A DNA stretch of 64,000 bases from Cladobotryum mycophilum (taxonomy: Eukaryota > Ascomycota > Sordariomycetes > Hypocreales > Hypocreaceae). A model generated the notes under the pieces. It did no database searches. It was not told the origin of the DNA and saw only the letters and a list, made by a program, of their open reading frames with translations. The translations under genes were made by a program, and so were the position numbers. The DNA lies in NCBI GenBank assembly GCA_036429605.1, contig CM071590.1:930001-994000 (forward strand), written 5' to 3'. Shown here piece by piece: positions 1 to 10,739 of the stretch (position 1 is the stretch's first letter; each line of letters begins with the position of its first letter).

Positions 1-1
1 C

Positions 2-1978
2 TTCAACATTGATGCATCCCTCTCTTCCAACGTCGACGACAAGACCTTGCACGAGGTTTACGGCTGGCCCTTCCAAGATGCTGTCAAGGCCGGTCTCGGC
101 TCCATCATGTGCTCCTACAACCAGGTCAACAACTCTTACGCTTGCCAGAACTCCAAGCTCCTCAACGGTATCCTCAAGGAGGAGTATGGTTTCCAAGGTT
201 TCGTCATGAGCGATTGGCAGGCCCAGCACACCGGTGCCGCTTCTGCTGCTGCTGGTCTTGACATGACCATGCCCGGTGATACCCTCTTCAACACTGGCCA
301 CTCTTACTGGGGTGGTAACCTTACCCTCGCTGTTGTCAACGGAACTGTCCCCGAGTGGCGTATCGACGATATGGCCATGCGTATCATGGCTGCTTTCTTC
401 AAGGTCGGCAAGACCGTTGATACTCTTGAGGAGACCAACTTTGATTCTTGGACCCGCGACAGCTATGGTTACGTCCAGGCTGCCGTCAAGGAGAACTGGG
501 AGCACATCAACCACCAGGTCGATGTCCGTGCCGATCACGCCAACCACATCCGTGAGTCTGGTGCCAAGGGTACCGTTGTCCTCAAGAACAACGGCATTCT
601 GCCTCTTGAGAAGCCCAAGTTCATCGCCGTCATTGGTGAAGATGCTGGTTCTAACCCTGCTGGTCCCAACGGCTGTGATGACCGTGGTTGTGATGACGGT
701 ACTCTCGCTATGGAGTGGGGTTCCGGCACATCCAACTTCCCTTACCTCATCACCCCTGACTCTGCTCTCCAGCAGCAGGCTATTGCCGACCGCACTCGTT
801 ATGAGAGCATCTTGAGCAACTACCGCTGGAAGGCCACACAGGCTCTTGTCACCCAGCCCAACGTTACTACCATTGTTTTTGCCAACGCTGACAGCGGTGA
901 GGGTTACATTGACGTTGATAACAACGTTGGTGACCGCAAGAACATGACTCTGTGGAAGAATGGCGATGACCTCATCAAGAATGTTGCCTCTGTTACCAAC
1001 AACGTCATTGTTGTCATCCACTCTGTTGGCCCCGTTGAGCTCCAGCACTACCGCAACCACCCCAACATTTCTGCCATTGTCTGGGCTGGTGCTCCTGGTC
1101 AGGAGTCTGGTAACTCCCTTGTCGATATTCTCTACGGAAAGCAGAGCCCTGGACGAACCCCCTTCACCTGGGGCACCTCAGTCGAGAGCTACAACACTCC
1201 TATCCTCTTCACCCCCAACAACGGCAACGGTGCTCCTCAGGTCGACTTTACCGAGGGTGTCTTCATTGACTACCGTCACTTTGATCACGTTGACTCTGGC
1301 GCTCCTGGTAGCTCCGACGCGGCTCCCGTTTACGAGTTCGGCTTCGGTCTCTCATGGTCCACCTTTGAGTACTCCAACCTCCAAATCCAGAAGCATAACG
1401 TGCGACCTTATGAAGCTCCCAAGGGCAAGACTATTGCCGCCCCCGAGTTGGGCAACTTCAGCACTGACTTGAAGGACTATGGCTTCCCCAAGGGGATCCG
1501 ATACATCCGCGAGTTCATCTACCCCTGGCTCAACAGCACCACCTCTGCCAAGGATGCTTCTGGCGATTCCACCTATGGTCAGACCGCCGAGCAGTTCCTT
1601 CCTCCTGGTGCCAACGATGGTAGCCCCCAGCCCCGATCTGCTGCCTCTGGCAAGCCCGGTGGTAACCCCCAGCTTTGGGACGTTGTCTACACCGTCACCG
1701 CTACCATCACCAACACTGGTAAGCGTATGACTGATGAGATTCCTCAGCTCTACCTCAGCCACGGTGGCCCCAACGAGCCCGTCCGTGTTCTCCGAGGCTT
1801 CGACCGTATTGAGCGCATTGCTCCCGGCCAGAGCGTCGTTTTCAAGGCCGAGCTCACTCGTCGTGATATCAGCAACTGGGACTCTGTTGCCCAGAACTGG
1901 GTCGTCACTGAGTACCCCAAGAAGGTTTGGGTTGGACGCAGCTCTCGCGATCTGCCTCTTAGCGCTGCTTTGCCATAA
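2..1978 (+). CDS. GH3 beta-glucosidase, 5' end outside window
   Basis: Glycoside hydrolase family 3 enzyme, predicted to release glucose from the non-reducing end of cello-oligosaccharides or other beta-glucosides. The frame is already open at base 2 and has no start here, so roughly the N-terminal part of the (alpha/beta)8 domain is missing. The family's nucleophile motif MSDW is at bases 203-217, with the Asp codon at 212-214, followed by a GLDMTMPGD segment. The second domain begins near VVLKNNGILPL, and a C-terminal fibronectin-III-like domain (VTNTG-like, here ITNTGKR..EIPQLYLS) runs to the TAA at 1976-1978. No intron is visible in this part. Family assignment is firm. Whether it is secreted cannot be told, because the signal peptide region is outside the window. 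Confidence 0.95.
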   Translation, partial: FNIDASLSSNVDDKTLHEVYGWPFQDAVKAGLGSIMCSYNQVNNSYACQNSKLLNGILKEEYGFQGFVMSDWQAQHTGAASAAAGLDMTMPGDTLFNTGHSYWGGNLTLAVVNGTVPEWRIDDMAMRIMAAFFKVGKTVDTLEETNFDSWTRDSYGYVQAAVKENWEHINHQVDVRADHANHIRESGAKGTVVLKNNGILPLEKPKFIAVIGEDAGSNPAGPNGCDDRGCDDGTLAMEWGSGTSNFPYLITPDSALQQQAIADRTRYESILSNYRWKATQALVTQPNVTTIVFANADSGEGYIDVDNNVGDRKNMTLWKNGDDLIKNVASVTNNVIVVIHSVGPVELQHYRNHPNISAIVWAGAPGQESGNSLVDILYGKQSPGRTPFTWGTSVESYNTPILFTPNNGNGAPQVDFTEGVFIDYRHFDHVDSGAPGSSDAAPVYEFGFGLSWSTFEYSNLQIQKHNVRPYEAPKGKTIAAPELGNFSTDLKDYGFPKGIRYIREFIYPWLNSTTSAKDASGDSTYGQTAEQFLPPGANDGSPQPRSAASGKPGGNPQLWDVVYTVTATITNTGKRMTDEIPQLYLSHGGPNEPVRVLRGFDRIERIAPGQSVVFKAELTRRDISNWDSVAQNWVVTEYPKKVWVGRSSRDLPLSAALP

Positions 1979-3768
1979 GCAATGTATTTAGATGCGTGGC
2001 AACATTCTGTTTTCTAGTTTTATAAGTTTAAGAATTAGTTTCTAATAGAACTTTGAGTTAATGAAGCATTTAGAGATTGCTGTTCCTCGTTTGGTCTGAT
2101 GTGTGCATGTTTGCATAGTGATGTGAGAATTGTTTAGTTTAGTTGATGTGTCCTTTTCTTGACCTGAGAAAGGGTGCGGTTAGATAAAGTTCGTCCTGAT
2201 TTCTATGCAGACTGGCAAACATATTCTGCAAGGCATGACTTTGGCTAATGGTGATGCATGCATACACGTATGCAGCTGGACGCCTTTATGTGATATGCAA
2301 AGAAGGCGTAGCGAAAGTAGACTATTTTTCACTGCAATTTTAGTCTATAAGGGCCGTCTAGAATTAATACTGCGCCATGCTCAATTCATTTCTACGAACG
2401 CATTTGGCCAACGTAGAAGTCGGATCTTCACTGCAATTTTAAGCCCTCCAAGGCCTGTTTAACATCAAACACCACGTCATCCATGGATACTTAATTTATT
2501 TCTACAGGCGCTTAATAGCCCCATTTCTCGGCATCGTGAGCCGGATTTTGATAGGTTTGGCTTACAGGTGGTGGCGCAAATAGCCCTATCAGTGCTGAGC
2601 TGCCAGCGCTGCGATAGCCAAGATTGATTGATTGGGGAGAGCATGGCTATTTATTTTGAAAGGATTTGTATTTCTTCTTCTATTTTTTCCCCTTGAAGGG
2701 GGTGAGATTTGGAGATGCAAGGTACGGCGGGCTGGTGTTGCATCTGTGGTGGAGGATCCATGGATGTCTGAATGCGTTTGTTACTTGTAGCAGTGAAGCC
2801 CTAGAGATGAACTTGGGCTGCGAGGGGGAGTGAAAGTTGATGGTGCCCTCCTTTGGAACTTGTATATTTTTTCTTTTCTTTTCTTTTCTTTTCATTTCAT
2901 AGTGGCGGAAGTCTTCTGACATTCTTAGCTCTGGAGCTGTTTTGCTAGTGAAGAACCGCTGACTCCAAACCTTTTGCATGCACGTTGGTCCGTCCTCGAG
3001 CCTCCTTGATCCGTACCCACTATGAGAATGAAATGCATCACCATCACCATCACCATCACCATCAATGCATCAAATCATCTTACAAGCACATGCCCCCAAA
3101 TCTTTTATCAAATCCCGTCAGAGATTTCTCCAAAACCTGAGCGGTTTCATGACTTTGAGACTATTCCACCATCGTCTTTATGCTATTGGTCAACTCTCCA
3201 TCTATTGGTCCTCACGAGCCCATATGAGACGCTAGGCGTAAGACGAGCAGCTGGATGAGGCGCTCCCGGTTTTGGAAGCCCACACACACACGTAGTCGAC
3301 AGTTGAACCGTCTGTGACAAGTCGAGTAGCAGCTTCAGGCCATTTTAGAACACCACCACCATCCATGGACAACCCCCAGATCCAGTTCCCCAGTTGGGTA
3401 AATAATTGGGCTGGGTGATTTGGTGTGGCGCAATAGTTGTTGTTATTCTCTCAGCGTTTTTTTTTATTTCTATTCATGTGATTCCCTCTTTTTTTCTTGT
3501 GATGTTTCTTGGGGTTCTTGTCTGTCTGATATTTTGTCGGTGACCCAAATAATACCTTTACGCTCGTTTCTCCCCCCTTTTTTCCCACTCCTTTTCCAGC
3601 TCCTTTTCACTCCCTCTTTTGTTTGGCCATTTCTATATTTTCACTCGCTGGCGAGGGAATTCTTACAACATAATTATTCAAAACAAGAACGAATCCGATT
3701 CCCCATACGCAAAGAATAGAACAAGATCTCCAAAAAGAGGCATCTACACCCATCGAACATTAAAAAAC

Positions 3769-3800
<32 letters not shown>

Positions 3801-3851
3801 AAAGAAAGAAAAAGAAAAAGAAAACCACGTCTTCTCCCTAATCTTCTAAAA
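1979..3851. other. gene-free spacer with simple repeats
   Basis: No supportable gene. It holds an imperfect tandem duplication (about 2328-2520), a short ATCACC run near 3038-3063, pyrimidine-rich tracts near 3440-3640 and a GAAA-type microsatellite at about 3770-3825. That microsatellite forms the leader of the small gene that follows. Confidence 0.6.
2328..2520. repeat. imperfect ~90-bp tandem duplication
   Basis: Two adjacent units each begin with TTCACTGCAATTTTA and share downstream blocks: GGGCC/AGGCC, then TCAATTCATTTCTACGA versus TTAATTTATTTCTACAG, then GGCC/AGCC. They look like a decayed direct duplication. No transposon gene or clear terminal repeat is visible. Confidence 0.5.
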
Positions 3852-4121
3852 ATGGGCAACAATCTCTCCTCCACCTTCCGGCCAGACACCTCCAAGGACA
3901 TCCTCAGCCCAACCGATGCGAGGGCCGACATGATCCTGGGGTTGCTCTGGCTGGGCGCCATATACGCCATGGCCATGATATGGAGTACCCTCGCGCTGGT
4001 GGATAGGTGGAAGGGACCAACGGACAAGATACGGGTCGGGGGCAGTAGGGTGGTGGCTGCCATGGCATTGTCGATGGCTTGGCCTGCGGTGGTGGTGTAT
4101 TTGATGACGGCGGATCGGTAG
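3852..4121 (+). CDS. small predicted membrane protein, 89 aa
   Basis: Unrecognised single-exon protein of 89 residues. It has a polar N-terminus beginning MGNN, and two hydrophobic stretches (about residues 28-50 and 66-84) separated by a short basic loop, so a two-span membrane protein is likely. The N-terminal MGNN could be a myristoylation-type signal (Gly2), which is inference only. The ATG follows a long purine-rich GAAA repeat leader, common in front of real fungal starts. The downstream neighbour is convergent. No function is assigned. It is short, so the call rests on hydrophobicity pattern, C/G-ending codons and context. Confidence 0.55.
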   Translation: MGNNLSSTFRPDTSKDILSPTDARADMILGLLWLGAIYAMAMIWSTLALVDRWKGPTDKIRVGGSRVVAAMALSMAWPAVVVYLMTADR

Positions 4122-4604
4122 TTGCGTTATTTTGTTCGAATGTTGGGATATAGGACTCTGGTTGGCGATGTTGTGTTTTGCAGAATCGGCATGTGTGTTC
4201 TCTACTGGAGAAGGGTCGGATGACATGTGTGCATCAATTACATCGTACTTTTTCTATCTTTGTTTATTAGAACGTCAAGAATGGACTGGAGGATTGTGTC
4301 AGCACGAAACTCCTTCATAGTAATTATCCATGTTTTCTATCAAGGCAGCCATGTTCGACAATGGGTAGAGTCTGGAGAATGCAAGAGTCTGGAGGGTGCA
4401 GGACATGTTCCAGTCCCAACGAACAAAGAGTCATCTCTTCCCTAAATTGAATGATATGTTGTATTAATTTCGGTGTATTAAATAGCCAACTTAAAAACTC
4501 CTGCTCCATAGCTATAGAAATAATCGATACTGGTCAAGAAAGCAAATATATCACCATGTAGTTTGTGGATAGGTAAGCTGCCATACGACACGACAGGATG
4601 CCGC
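4122..4604. other. spacer between convergent genes
   Basis: About 480 bases holding the 3' flanks of two convergent genes. No further gene or repeat is seen. Confidence 0.5.
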
Positions 4605-6208
4605 TCATCCAACCAACGTGTAACGACGGCTTCTCTCCGACTTGACGTCCCTGCGACCAATGATGGACTCCAGCCTCTGCACCAGCGCCTTGGCATCATA
4701 CCTTCCTCCCCTGCCCAGCTCATCCCTCGGTCCGTAGAGTCTGGTCGTGTCGATGCCCAGCCTGATGAACGCCGCCCTGTCAATCGCCGGGGACTTTTCG
4801 CCCTCGAGATAGACAATGTGCGTCACGTATTGCGAATAGTCTTCCTGGGTCGGCCGGGGAAGCCCCTGGAGTCGGCACAGGCATTCGCAATAGCGGCGAC
4901 AAAGTCGAGGGCGGTGAAGGGCTCGTCGGATGGACCGGTTTCGCGATCGACCGTGCCGTTGAGGATCAGGATCTTGTTTAGCATCAGAGGGCTGGCAATG
5001 GCCTCTCCGACACCCTTGAGGATAAGGTTGGGGATCAAAGACGTGAACAGGGATCCGATGCTGTAGATGACGGTATGGGAATTGCCGATGGACTCCAGCA
5101 CACGAGGGTTGGCGGGTATCCGAATCTTTTGGCCGTAGGGATTGATGTACCATATGCGGTCGATCCTGGAGGGCAGGTCCTCTTCATCCTCCTTGGAAAA
5201 GGTTATGGCTGGTCGTCGCAAGGCTGGCAGACTGCCTGGGAGATTGGCGTCTTCGATATGGTCGTGGTCTTCTGCGTCATGACCATCTGCGCCATGGCCG
5301 GTGGACAAGGCTGGTGTGTGGGCTCCCGTGTTGATGCCCGGGACGGGCACCGCAGCCGACGGGATGCTTGGATGAGAAATATCGTTCTGGCCGGTGATGA
5401 CGGTGCCATCAGCTAGACCGGCCGCAATGTGATGCGCAAAGTTGGTGTTGAGCGCTGGAAGGACCGAGACACGATCCGGGACGGTGCAGACAGAGCTCAG
5501 CAAGTAAATGGCGGCCTCGAAGCTGCCCGTGAAGAGCCTCGCGCCGGTGAGAAACAGGTTACCGATGCTCGCCCCGGAAAAGTCGAAGCGGCTGCTCGGC
5601 CTCATGCGCTTCACCACCTCGAGGTTGAAGCTGTTTAGGAACGAGCGGATGAGCTCCCTCTTGGGGGACGAGATGTTGATCCATAGCGGGTGGGTGCCCT
5701 CGAGGATCTCGAACCACTCCGCCCGGGCCGTGGGATACACATCGGGCAGCCGGTGGTTGAACAGATTCTTGATGGCTGCCGTCTCAAGGTTGCCGTCGTT
5801 TGGAATGAGACGCACCAAACGTGACCTCACATCACCAATGCCTTTTTTTGTTGTTCATTCGACGTTAGCTTCCATTCTAGTGAGACTAACCAAAACACAC
5901 ACACACACACACACACACCCCATTCGGAGAGATTTCTAATGGGAATGATGAAACATACCTGGTCCGCCAAAGACGCGAATGATTTCGCTGGTGCTGCCTC
6001 CATTATCACTAATGGGGATTACGTAGCTAAGCGTCGCCTGGTTGGCCTCCCGGACGCCCTCAAACACGTCCACCAGGCTGTTCGTTGCGCTGCCCCCGGA
6101 GAAGACAACTATGCCGTTTCTTCCCGTAAGGCCGGGGCTCACTGGGCGTCGCAATGCTGGTGACCCTGCGCCCTGCTGGGGCAGTTGAAGCATATGCAGC
6201 TGTGCCAT
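4605..6208 (-). CDS. CofD/YvcK-like (UPF0052) protein, one frameshift
   Basis: Member of the 2-phospho-L-lactate transferase CofD/YvcK (gluconeogenesis factor) superfamily, a fungal type of unknown substrate. Exon 1 is 6208-5959, with an intron at 5958-5842 (GTATGT..AG, containing a CA microsatellite). The N-terminal glycine-rich motif FSGGSATNSLVD and ISDNGGSTSEIIRVFGGPG match the nucleotide/phosphosugar-binding start of the family. GASIGNLFLTGARL and YSIGSLFTSLIPNLILKGV are further family blocks. About residue 410 the frame changes: DSRG.. is in one frame and EDYSQYVTHIVYLEGE.. in the next, around bases 4857-4866, where one extra G in a G-run restores a 495-residue protein. An Asp/His-rich insert (about bases 5250-5350) looks disordered. 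The frameshift is more likely an assembly error than decay, because the sequence after it stays well conserved. Confidence 0.85.
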
Positions 6209-7470
6209 GGTGGAGAAGAGGGCAAAAAATAAAATAAATAAATAAATAAAATAAAATAAAATCAGGTCAGGGATTATTATGACTTGTTCAGCGGTTGATC
6301 AGTGTGATGAGAGAGGCCCCCCGTCCTCTATCTCAACCCCAGAATGCAATGCTCACCCTCCGTCAGGGGTTAGGCACTTATCGTTGGTAATATCAAAAGT
6401 TTGGTTAAGTTCAAGTCCCCGCTAAATAGCAGATAGTGCTATAAGGGGGGACTAACAATATTCGATAAAAACTACCGAGACTGCTAATTGCATAATTAAA
6501 GTTCTCTTCCGTTATCTTGCCGCTGCTGGACCGCCTTCCTCCCGGCCAACGGCTCCTCTCCATGCCATCATCTTACGCCCGATACTACAATTCATATTAA
6601 TCATGATCACTAATGTTTGACTCATGACGGGTTGATCCCGCTTAGCAATTGGAAAACTCGTGGAATCCGATTTGACAGAAGGGCGAACAATGAGACAGGA
6701 GAGGCATTTTCCTTATTACATGCCTATTCTCCGTTCATGTCCCGCATTGGATGGTTAACGGTGCGGACGGCTCATGTGAGGCAGTTTATGCAAAAGGCCA
6801 GCCAGCTTAAACCATTCCGGTCGATTACTATTCATGACACGGCCCGGGCCTCATTCGGCACAACCAAGCGCCGGAATCTGCTTCCGAAGAGAAGGGAACT
6901 TCTCACAAGTGTCCGGCTGCCCGATCACGGAATTGCACCGGCTCACATTCCATTACAACTCAAATCACCAAAGAAGAAAATTTGCCCAGTATACTCACCG
7001 ATTGTTTCTGACTCTGCATCATGCACATGTCTTGTTTGTTAGAATGTCAGCTTCTCTCATAAGAATGGAGGGAAAATTTCCTATTCGGGCTGTATGCAAC
7101 CCACCCTTCGAGTCATGGATGACCAGAGGAATGCACCATGGAGGACTTTGTAGCCTGATTTTCATGCCAGCGTGATACTTCCGTCGGCGATTAGCTTTAC
7201 AAATGGCATTCCACATCACACATTCCAGTCGCCTTGGCAATCCTGCATTTATGACAAATGACCAAAAGAAAAGGACATTTACCGTTATAGGAAACTGCAG
7301 GCAATGGAAAAAGGCAATATGCTGGGTGTATGGGATCTTTAGATGGAGCCGATGATGTTTTCTTCTCAAGGATAAGAAGGGAGGCAGTGGCCGTTTGAAC
7401 AAGGAGTTATTCAAACAGTACAAACTCGACTTCATCACTACGCCTTTTGAGTCCTTTACCATCAGTCATC
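6209..7470. other. gene-free spacer, divergent promoters
   Basis: Upstream regions of the divergent CofD-like and MDR genes. An AATAA/AAATA simple repeat lies at about 6226-6262. Nothing else is recognised, and the open frames here look random. Confidence 0.5.
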
Positions 7471-8637
7471 ATGGTTGTCGTTCCTGAAACTACCAAGAAG
7501 TGGACCGTCACTGGCTTCTCTGGCTTCGACGCCCTCAAGCTGGTTGAGGAGGCCCTGCCTACGCTTGGTGATAGCCAGGTCCTGGTGAAGTGTATGTTCC
7601 CGGTCTCACCATTCCCCTTGCTTATTTAGCTAATCTTATCCATAGTGGAGGCGGCAACTCTAAATGTTAGTTTCGAGAGGGACTTATCATCCATTCTTTG
7701 TGACAGCTTACTGACCCAGCTCACAGTATCGCGATCTCATCATTACACATGGTAAATACCCCCTGGCCATCAAGGACAATGTGGTCCCTGGATCCGATGG
7801 CGCCGGCACCGTCCTCGCCATCGGCAAGCAGGTGACCAGGTTCCAGCCCGGCGACAAGGTCATCACCCTCTTCAACCAGGAGCACATTGGCGGGCCCCTC
7901 AATGCCTCCAACGCCATCACCGGCCTGGGGGGACAGATTGACGGCGTCCTCCGCACGGTAGGCGCCTTCAACGAGCAGGGGCTCGTGCGCAAGCCCGACT
8001 CCCTGACGTCCCTCGAGGCCGCGACCCTTCCCTGCGCCGGGCTGACGGCGTGGAACGCCATCTTCGGCTCTGTTGACCACATCGCCAAGCCCGGCCACTG
8101 GATCCTGACACAGGGCACCGGAGGTGTGAGCATCTTTGCCCTGCAGTTCGCCAAGTCGGCCGGCGCAAAGGTCATTGCCACCACGGGTTCCAAGGAGAAG
8201 GTGGACTACCTCAAGAAGCTCGGGGCCGACTACGTCCTCAACTACAAGGAGGACCTCACGTGGGGCGAGACGGCCAAGAAGATCACCGGTGGCGTCGGCG
8301 TCGACAACGTCGTGCAGGTCGCCGGATCAAAGGAGATGGAGCAGAGCATCGCCTCCGTCAAGATTGGCGGCATCATCAACATCATCGGCTTCGTCGGCGG
8401 CGGCAGCGACAAGGAACCCCCCTGCTGTCCACCCTCTTCGGCTTCTTCACCGCGCGGGGCTTCCTCGTCGGCAGCCGGAACCAGATGGAGGACATGCTCG
8501 CCGCCATCGAGGCCAACCCCGAGAGGTTGCGGCCCGTCGTGGACCAAAAGGTGTTTACGCTGGAGGAGGCCAGGGAGGCGTACGAGTACCAGTGGTCGGG
8601 CAAGCACTTTGCCAAGGTCGGCATTGAGATTGCTTGA
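7471..8637 (+). CDS. zinc-type/MDR alcohol dehydrogenase-like oxidoreductase, one frameshift
   Basis: Medium-chain dehydrogenase/reductase of the NAD(P)-dependent alcohol dehydrogenase / quinone oxidoreductase group. Exons are 7471-7591, 7646-7665 (only 20 bases) and 7727-8637, with GTATGT and GTTAGT donors and AG acceptors; joining restores ..VKLEAATLNYRDLIITHGKYPL. The GroES-like domain comes first (PGSDGAGTVLAIG), then the Rossmann segment (QGTGGVSIFALQFAKSAGAKVIATTGS). At 8417-8422 a run of six C breaks the frame: GFVGGGSDKEPP is followed by LLSTLFGFFTARGF in another frame, and seven C would restore a 350-residue protein ending KHFAKVGIEIA. It lacks the full set of structural-zinc cysteines, so it is closer to zinc-independent MDR members. 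The physiological substrate is unknown. The frameshift is probably an assembly error. Confidence 0.88.
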
Positions 8638-10091
8638 GCCAACTAATAAGCTTTGTCTATTTGAGAATATTAAATAAAGATTGTTTCATCATTTATGTGT
8701 TCAATTTTTGTGAAGGTAATTTGAGCGTGGGATTTGTAGCCCGTGTCTTTTCTTGTTTTCTTCTTCTTCTTTTTTTGATACGAAAGGGTTCATTATAAAG
8801 TAAATCATGGGTGTGAAGCCGCGAGCGTTAATTACATGCTAAAAGAGCTTACCTGTGCTTTGAGGAAGCTAGCATTCCAAGGATGCTCCGTTCTAGAACG
8901 GGGTGAGGATGTCATTCGGATGTCGCCAATTGAGTATCTCGCTCTACTTGGCTCACCTTTCAAGCCCAGCTGCTACAGGAAATACCATTCACTTCTCCAC
9001 GACCCCAGATCTATTATAACACGGTCTGTACCCCCCCCCCCCCCTTTCAATACGGCTCTCGTAAAGAGTCGGCTTGGTGCTGTGACAACCCAGCATCGTG
9101 TTCGTGTGGGGAGGACAACATCGGGTCGTCGGCAACGCCTCCTGCACTCGCACGTTGTCCTGCATGACACCATGTTCCTGGCCTTTGTTGATCAACTCGC
9201 AACTGACAGTCCATTTCAGCACGTTTCAAGCTCAATTCAGCTTCTCAGCCCATTATATAAACCAATCCGAGAGCCAAAGTAGCAGCCTCACGGATAGACT
9301 TAAAAGCCGATCTTACTCAAGACACACTACCCGTTTAGAAACGAATGCAAAAAAAGCTTTCATTAAAGAGCTATATGAAGCTTGACCCTTCAATCTGCCT
9401 CGCCGAACAACTTAAAAAATAAAAATAAATCTGCGGCAAGCCACCACCATGCCCATCATTCAAAACGCCCCATTCTACATTCTGCAAGCCCGGCTCATGG
9501 GAAGTGCTCCAATCACCAAGACCCAGACCCTTCAACGCCAACGAGTAGGGCGGAGCAGCCAAACTAGCAATTCTCTAAATACCCTCCAATGAGGGACCCC
9601 CAATCATTAAGCTCATTGGGGGGAGGAAGCCGTTCTACGGCTCTTGACGGTGTTTCTAACCTATAGGGCTGGACGAGTGACTTTCAGCTGAAGCTGAAGG
9701 GTGGCGCTAGGTATCCCGTCGTTCCGGCTGTTTCGACGATGCTAGTTGGGTCGAGGCGATCGGCACAGCCTATCGAGCGAGGCTTTTCATGCGCCCTGGT
9801 AACCGTTACGATTTTATTTCTGCAAGCCAACTCATCAACGCGTGGCATGTCTACGCGGCCTTTGACTTTGGGTTGGTGGGTGTTGAGGCTGTGAAGGTTA
9901 AAAGGGCTTACTATGGATAGAAAAGGTATATAGCGCTCCCCCCGTGTAAGTCCCGAGATCTGAAAGTTTCATCTGTATACTTGATTCATTCAACTCTCGC
10001 TTTGAAACAAATTTAATTATTCGTATAATATTGCCGGCGAATAGCCCCATCGCTCGTTTACGTCTCTATACATTCGCTCCAATCTCTCATC
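8638..10091. other. gene-free spacer
   Basis: No gene is supported. It includes an AATAAA signal at about 8673 for the upstream gene, a poly-C tract near 9031-9044 and an inverted repeat at about 9583-9628 (CCTCCAATGAG facing CTCATTGGGGGGAGG). A TATA-like GGTATATA near 9925 lies upstream of the next gene. Confidence 0.5.
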
Positions 10092-10739
10092 ATGATGCTC
10101 AACCTTCTTCCCCTTCTTGCCCTTTCCATCACCGGTACAGTCGCCTTCCAAGCCTCCAATCTCCTCGTCGACCGAGACGTCGTCCCCGTCTCGTGCTCCG
10201 AGCAAGGCCTCAAGACCTGCGGCGCGGGATGTATTGGTCTAACTGATACCTGCTGCCCCGACGGCTCCGGCGGATGCCCCGTTGGAAAGTACTGCATCTT
10301 GGGCAACAACAATAAATACGGATGCTGCCCCAACGGACAGGTCTGCGAGGGTGCTGGCGGTGCATTCACCAGCCGAAATGTCCTGACTGAGACCAACACC
10401 GAGGTCGAGACGAATACCCAGACAGCGACTGAGCAGCCCGCCGAGACAACAACATACCAGCCACCACCATACCCTACCACGAGCATTCCATCAGCCTCTC
10501 TCCCCATCTTTACAACCTCCATCATCTACCCAACTGGTTCGGCGCCATCCGGATCAGCGCCATCCGGAACAGCACCATCCGGAACAGCACCATCTGGAAC
10601 AGCACCATCCGGATCAGCACCAAGTGCCTCCCCATCATACACCGGTGCCCCCTTCCCTCCAAGCGCGGCTACCAACAAGGGATACTCTGCCTTTATGCTC
10701 GGCGGACTGCTCGCCGGCGTGTTTGTCCTCTTACTCTAA
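10092..10739 (+). CDS. GPI-anchored Cys-rich surface protein
   Basis: Predicted cell-surface protein of 215 residues. Residues 1-18 form a signal peptide (hydrophobic LLPLLALSITGTVA). A compact Cys-rich segment at about residues 35-87 follows, with paired CC motifs (TCCPDG, GCCPNG) and the spacing C-x(7)-C-x3-C seen in fungal granulin/EGF-like small surface proteins. A long Ser/Thr/Pro-rich linker with five-residue tandem repeats comes next. The C-terminus is a small-residue region plus a 20-residue hydrophobic tail with no charge after it, a typical GPI-attachment signal. It is single-exon. The ATG at 10092 is followed by a second ATG; the first was taken. Function is unknown; a wall protein or adhesin-like stalk is a reasonable inference. 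Confidence 0.85.
   Translation: MMLNLLPLLALSITGTVAFQASNLLVDRDVVPVSCSEQGLKTCGAGCIGLTDTCCPDGSGGCPVGKYCILGNNNKYGCCPNGQVCEGAGGAFTSRNVLTETNTEVETNTQTATEQPAETTTYQPPPYPTTSIPSASLPIFTTSIIYPTGSAPSGSAPSGTAPSGTAPSGTAPSGSAPSASPSYTGAPFPPSAATNKGYSAFMLGGLLAGVFVLLL
10536..10625 (+). repeat. 15-bp coding minisatellite, six units
   Basis: Six consecutive 15-base units (GGATCAGCGCCATCC type) encode GSAPS/GTAPS repeats in the stalk of the GPI-anchored protein. Units differ at one to three bases. The array keeps the frame, so length variation between strains would change stalk length without breaking the gene. Confidence 0.85.

Noticed and set aside
3022..3258. Open frame with repeated ATCACC codons
   Set aside because: It is a simple repeat within a spacer; no start context or protein similarity.
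4857..4866. Programmed frameshift in the CofD-like gene
   Set aside because: No slippery heptamer or downstream structure is evident, and five similar breaks occur in unrelated genes, which fits assembly error better.
8836..9282. 148-codon plus-strand frame after the MDR gene
   Set aside because: Contains a poly-C tract, no signal or domain, and no splice-supported extension.
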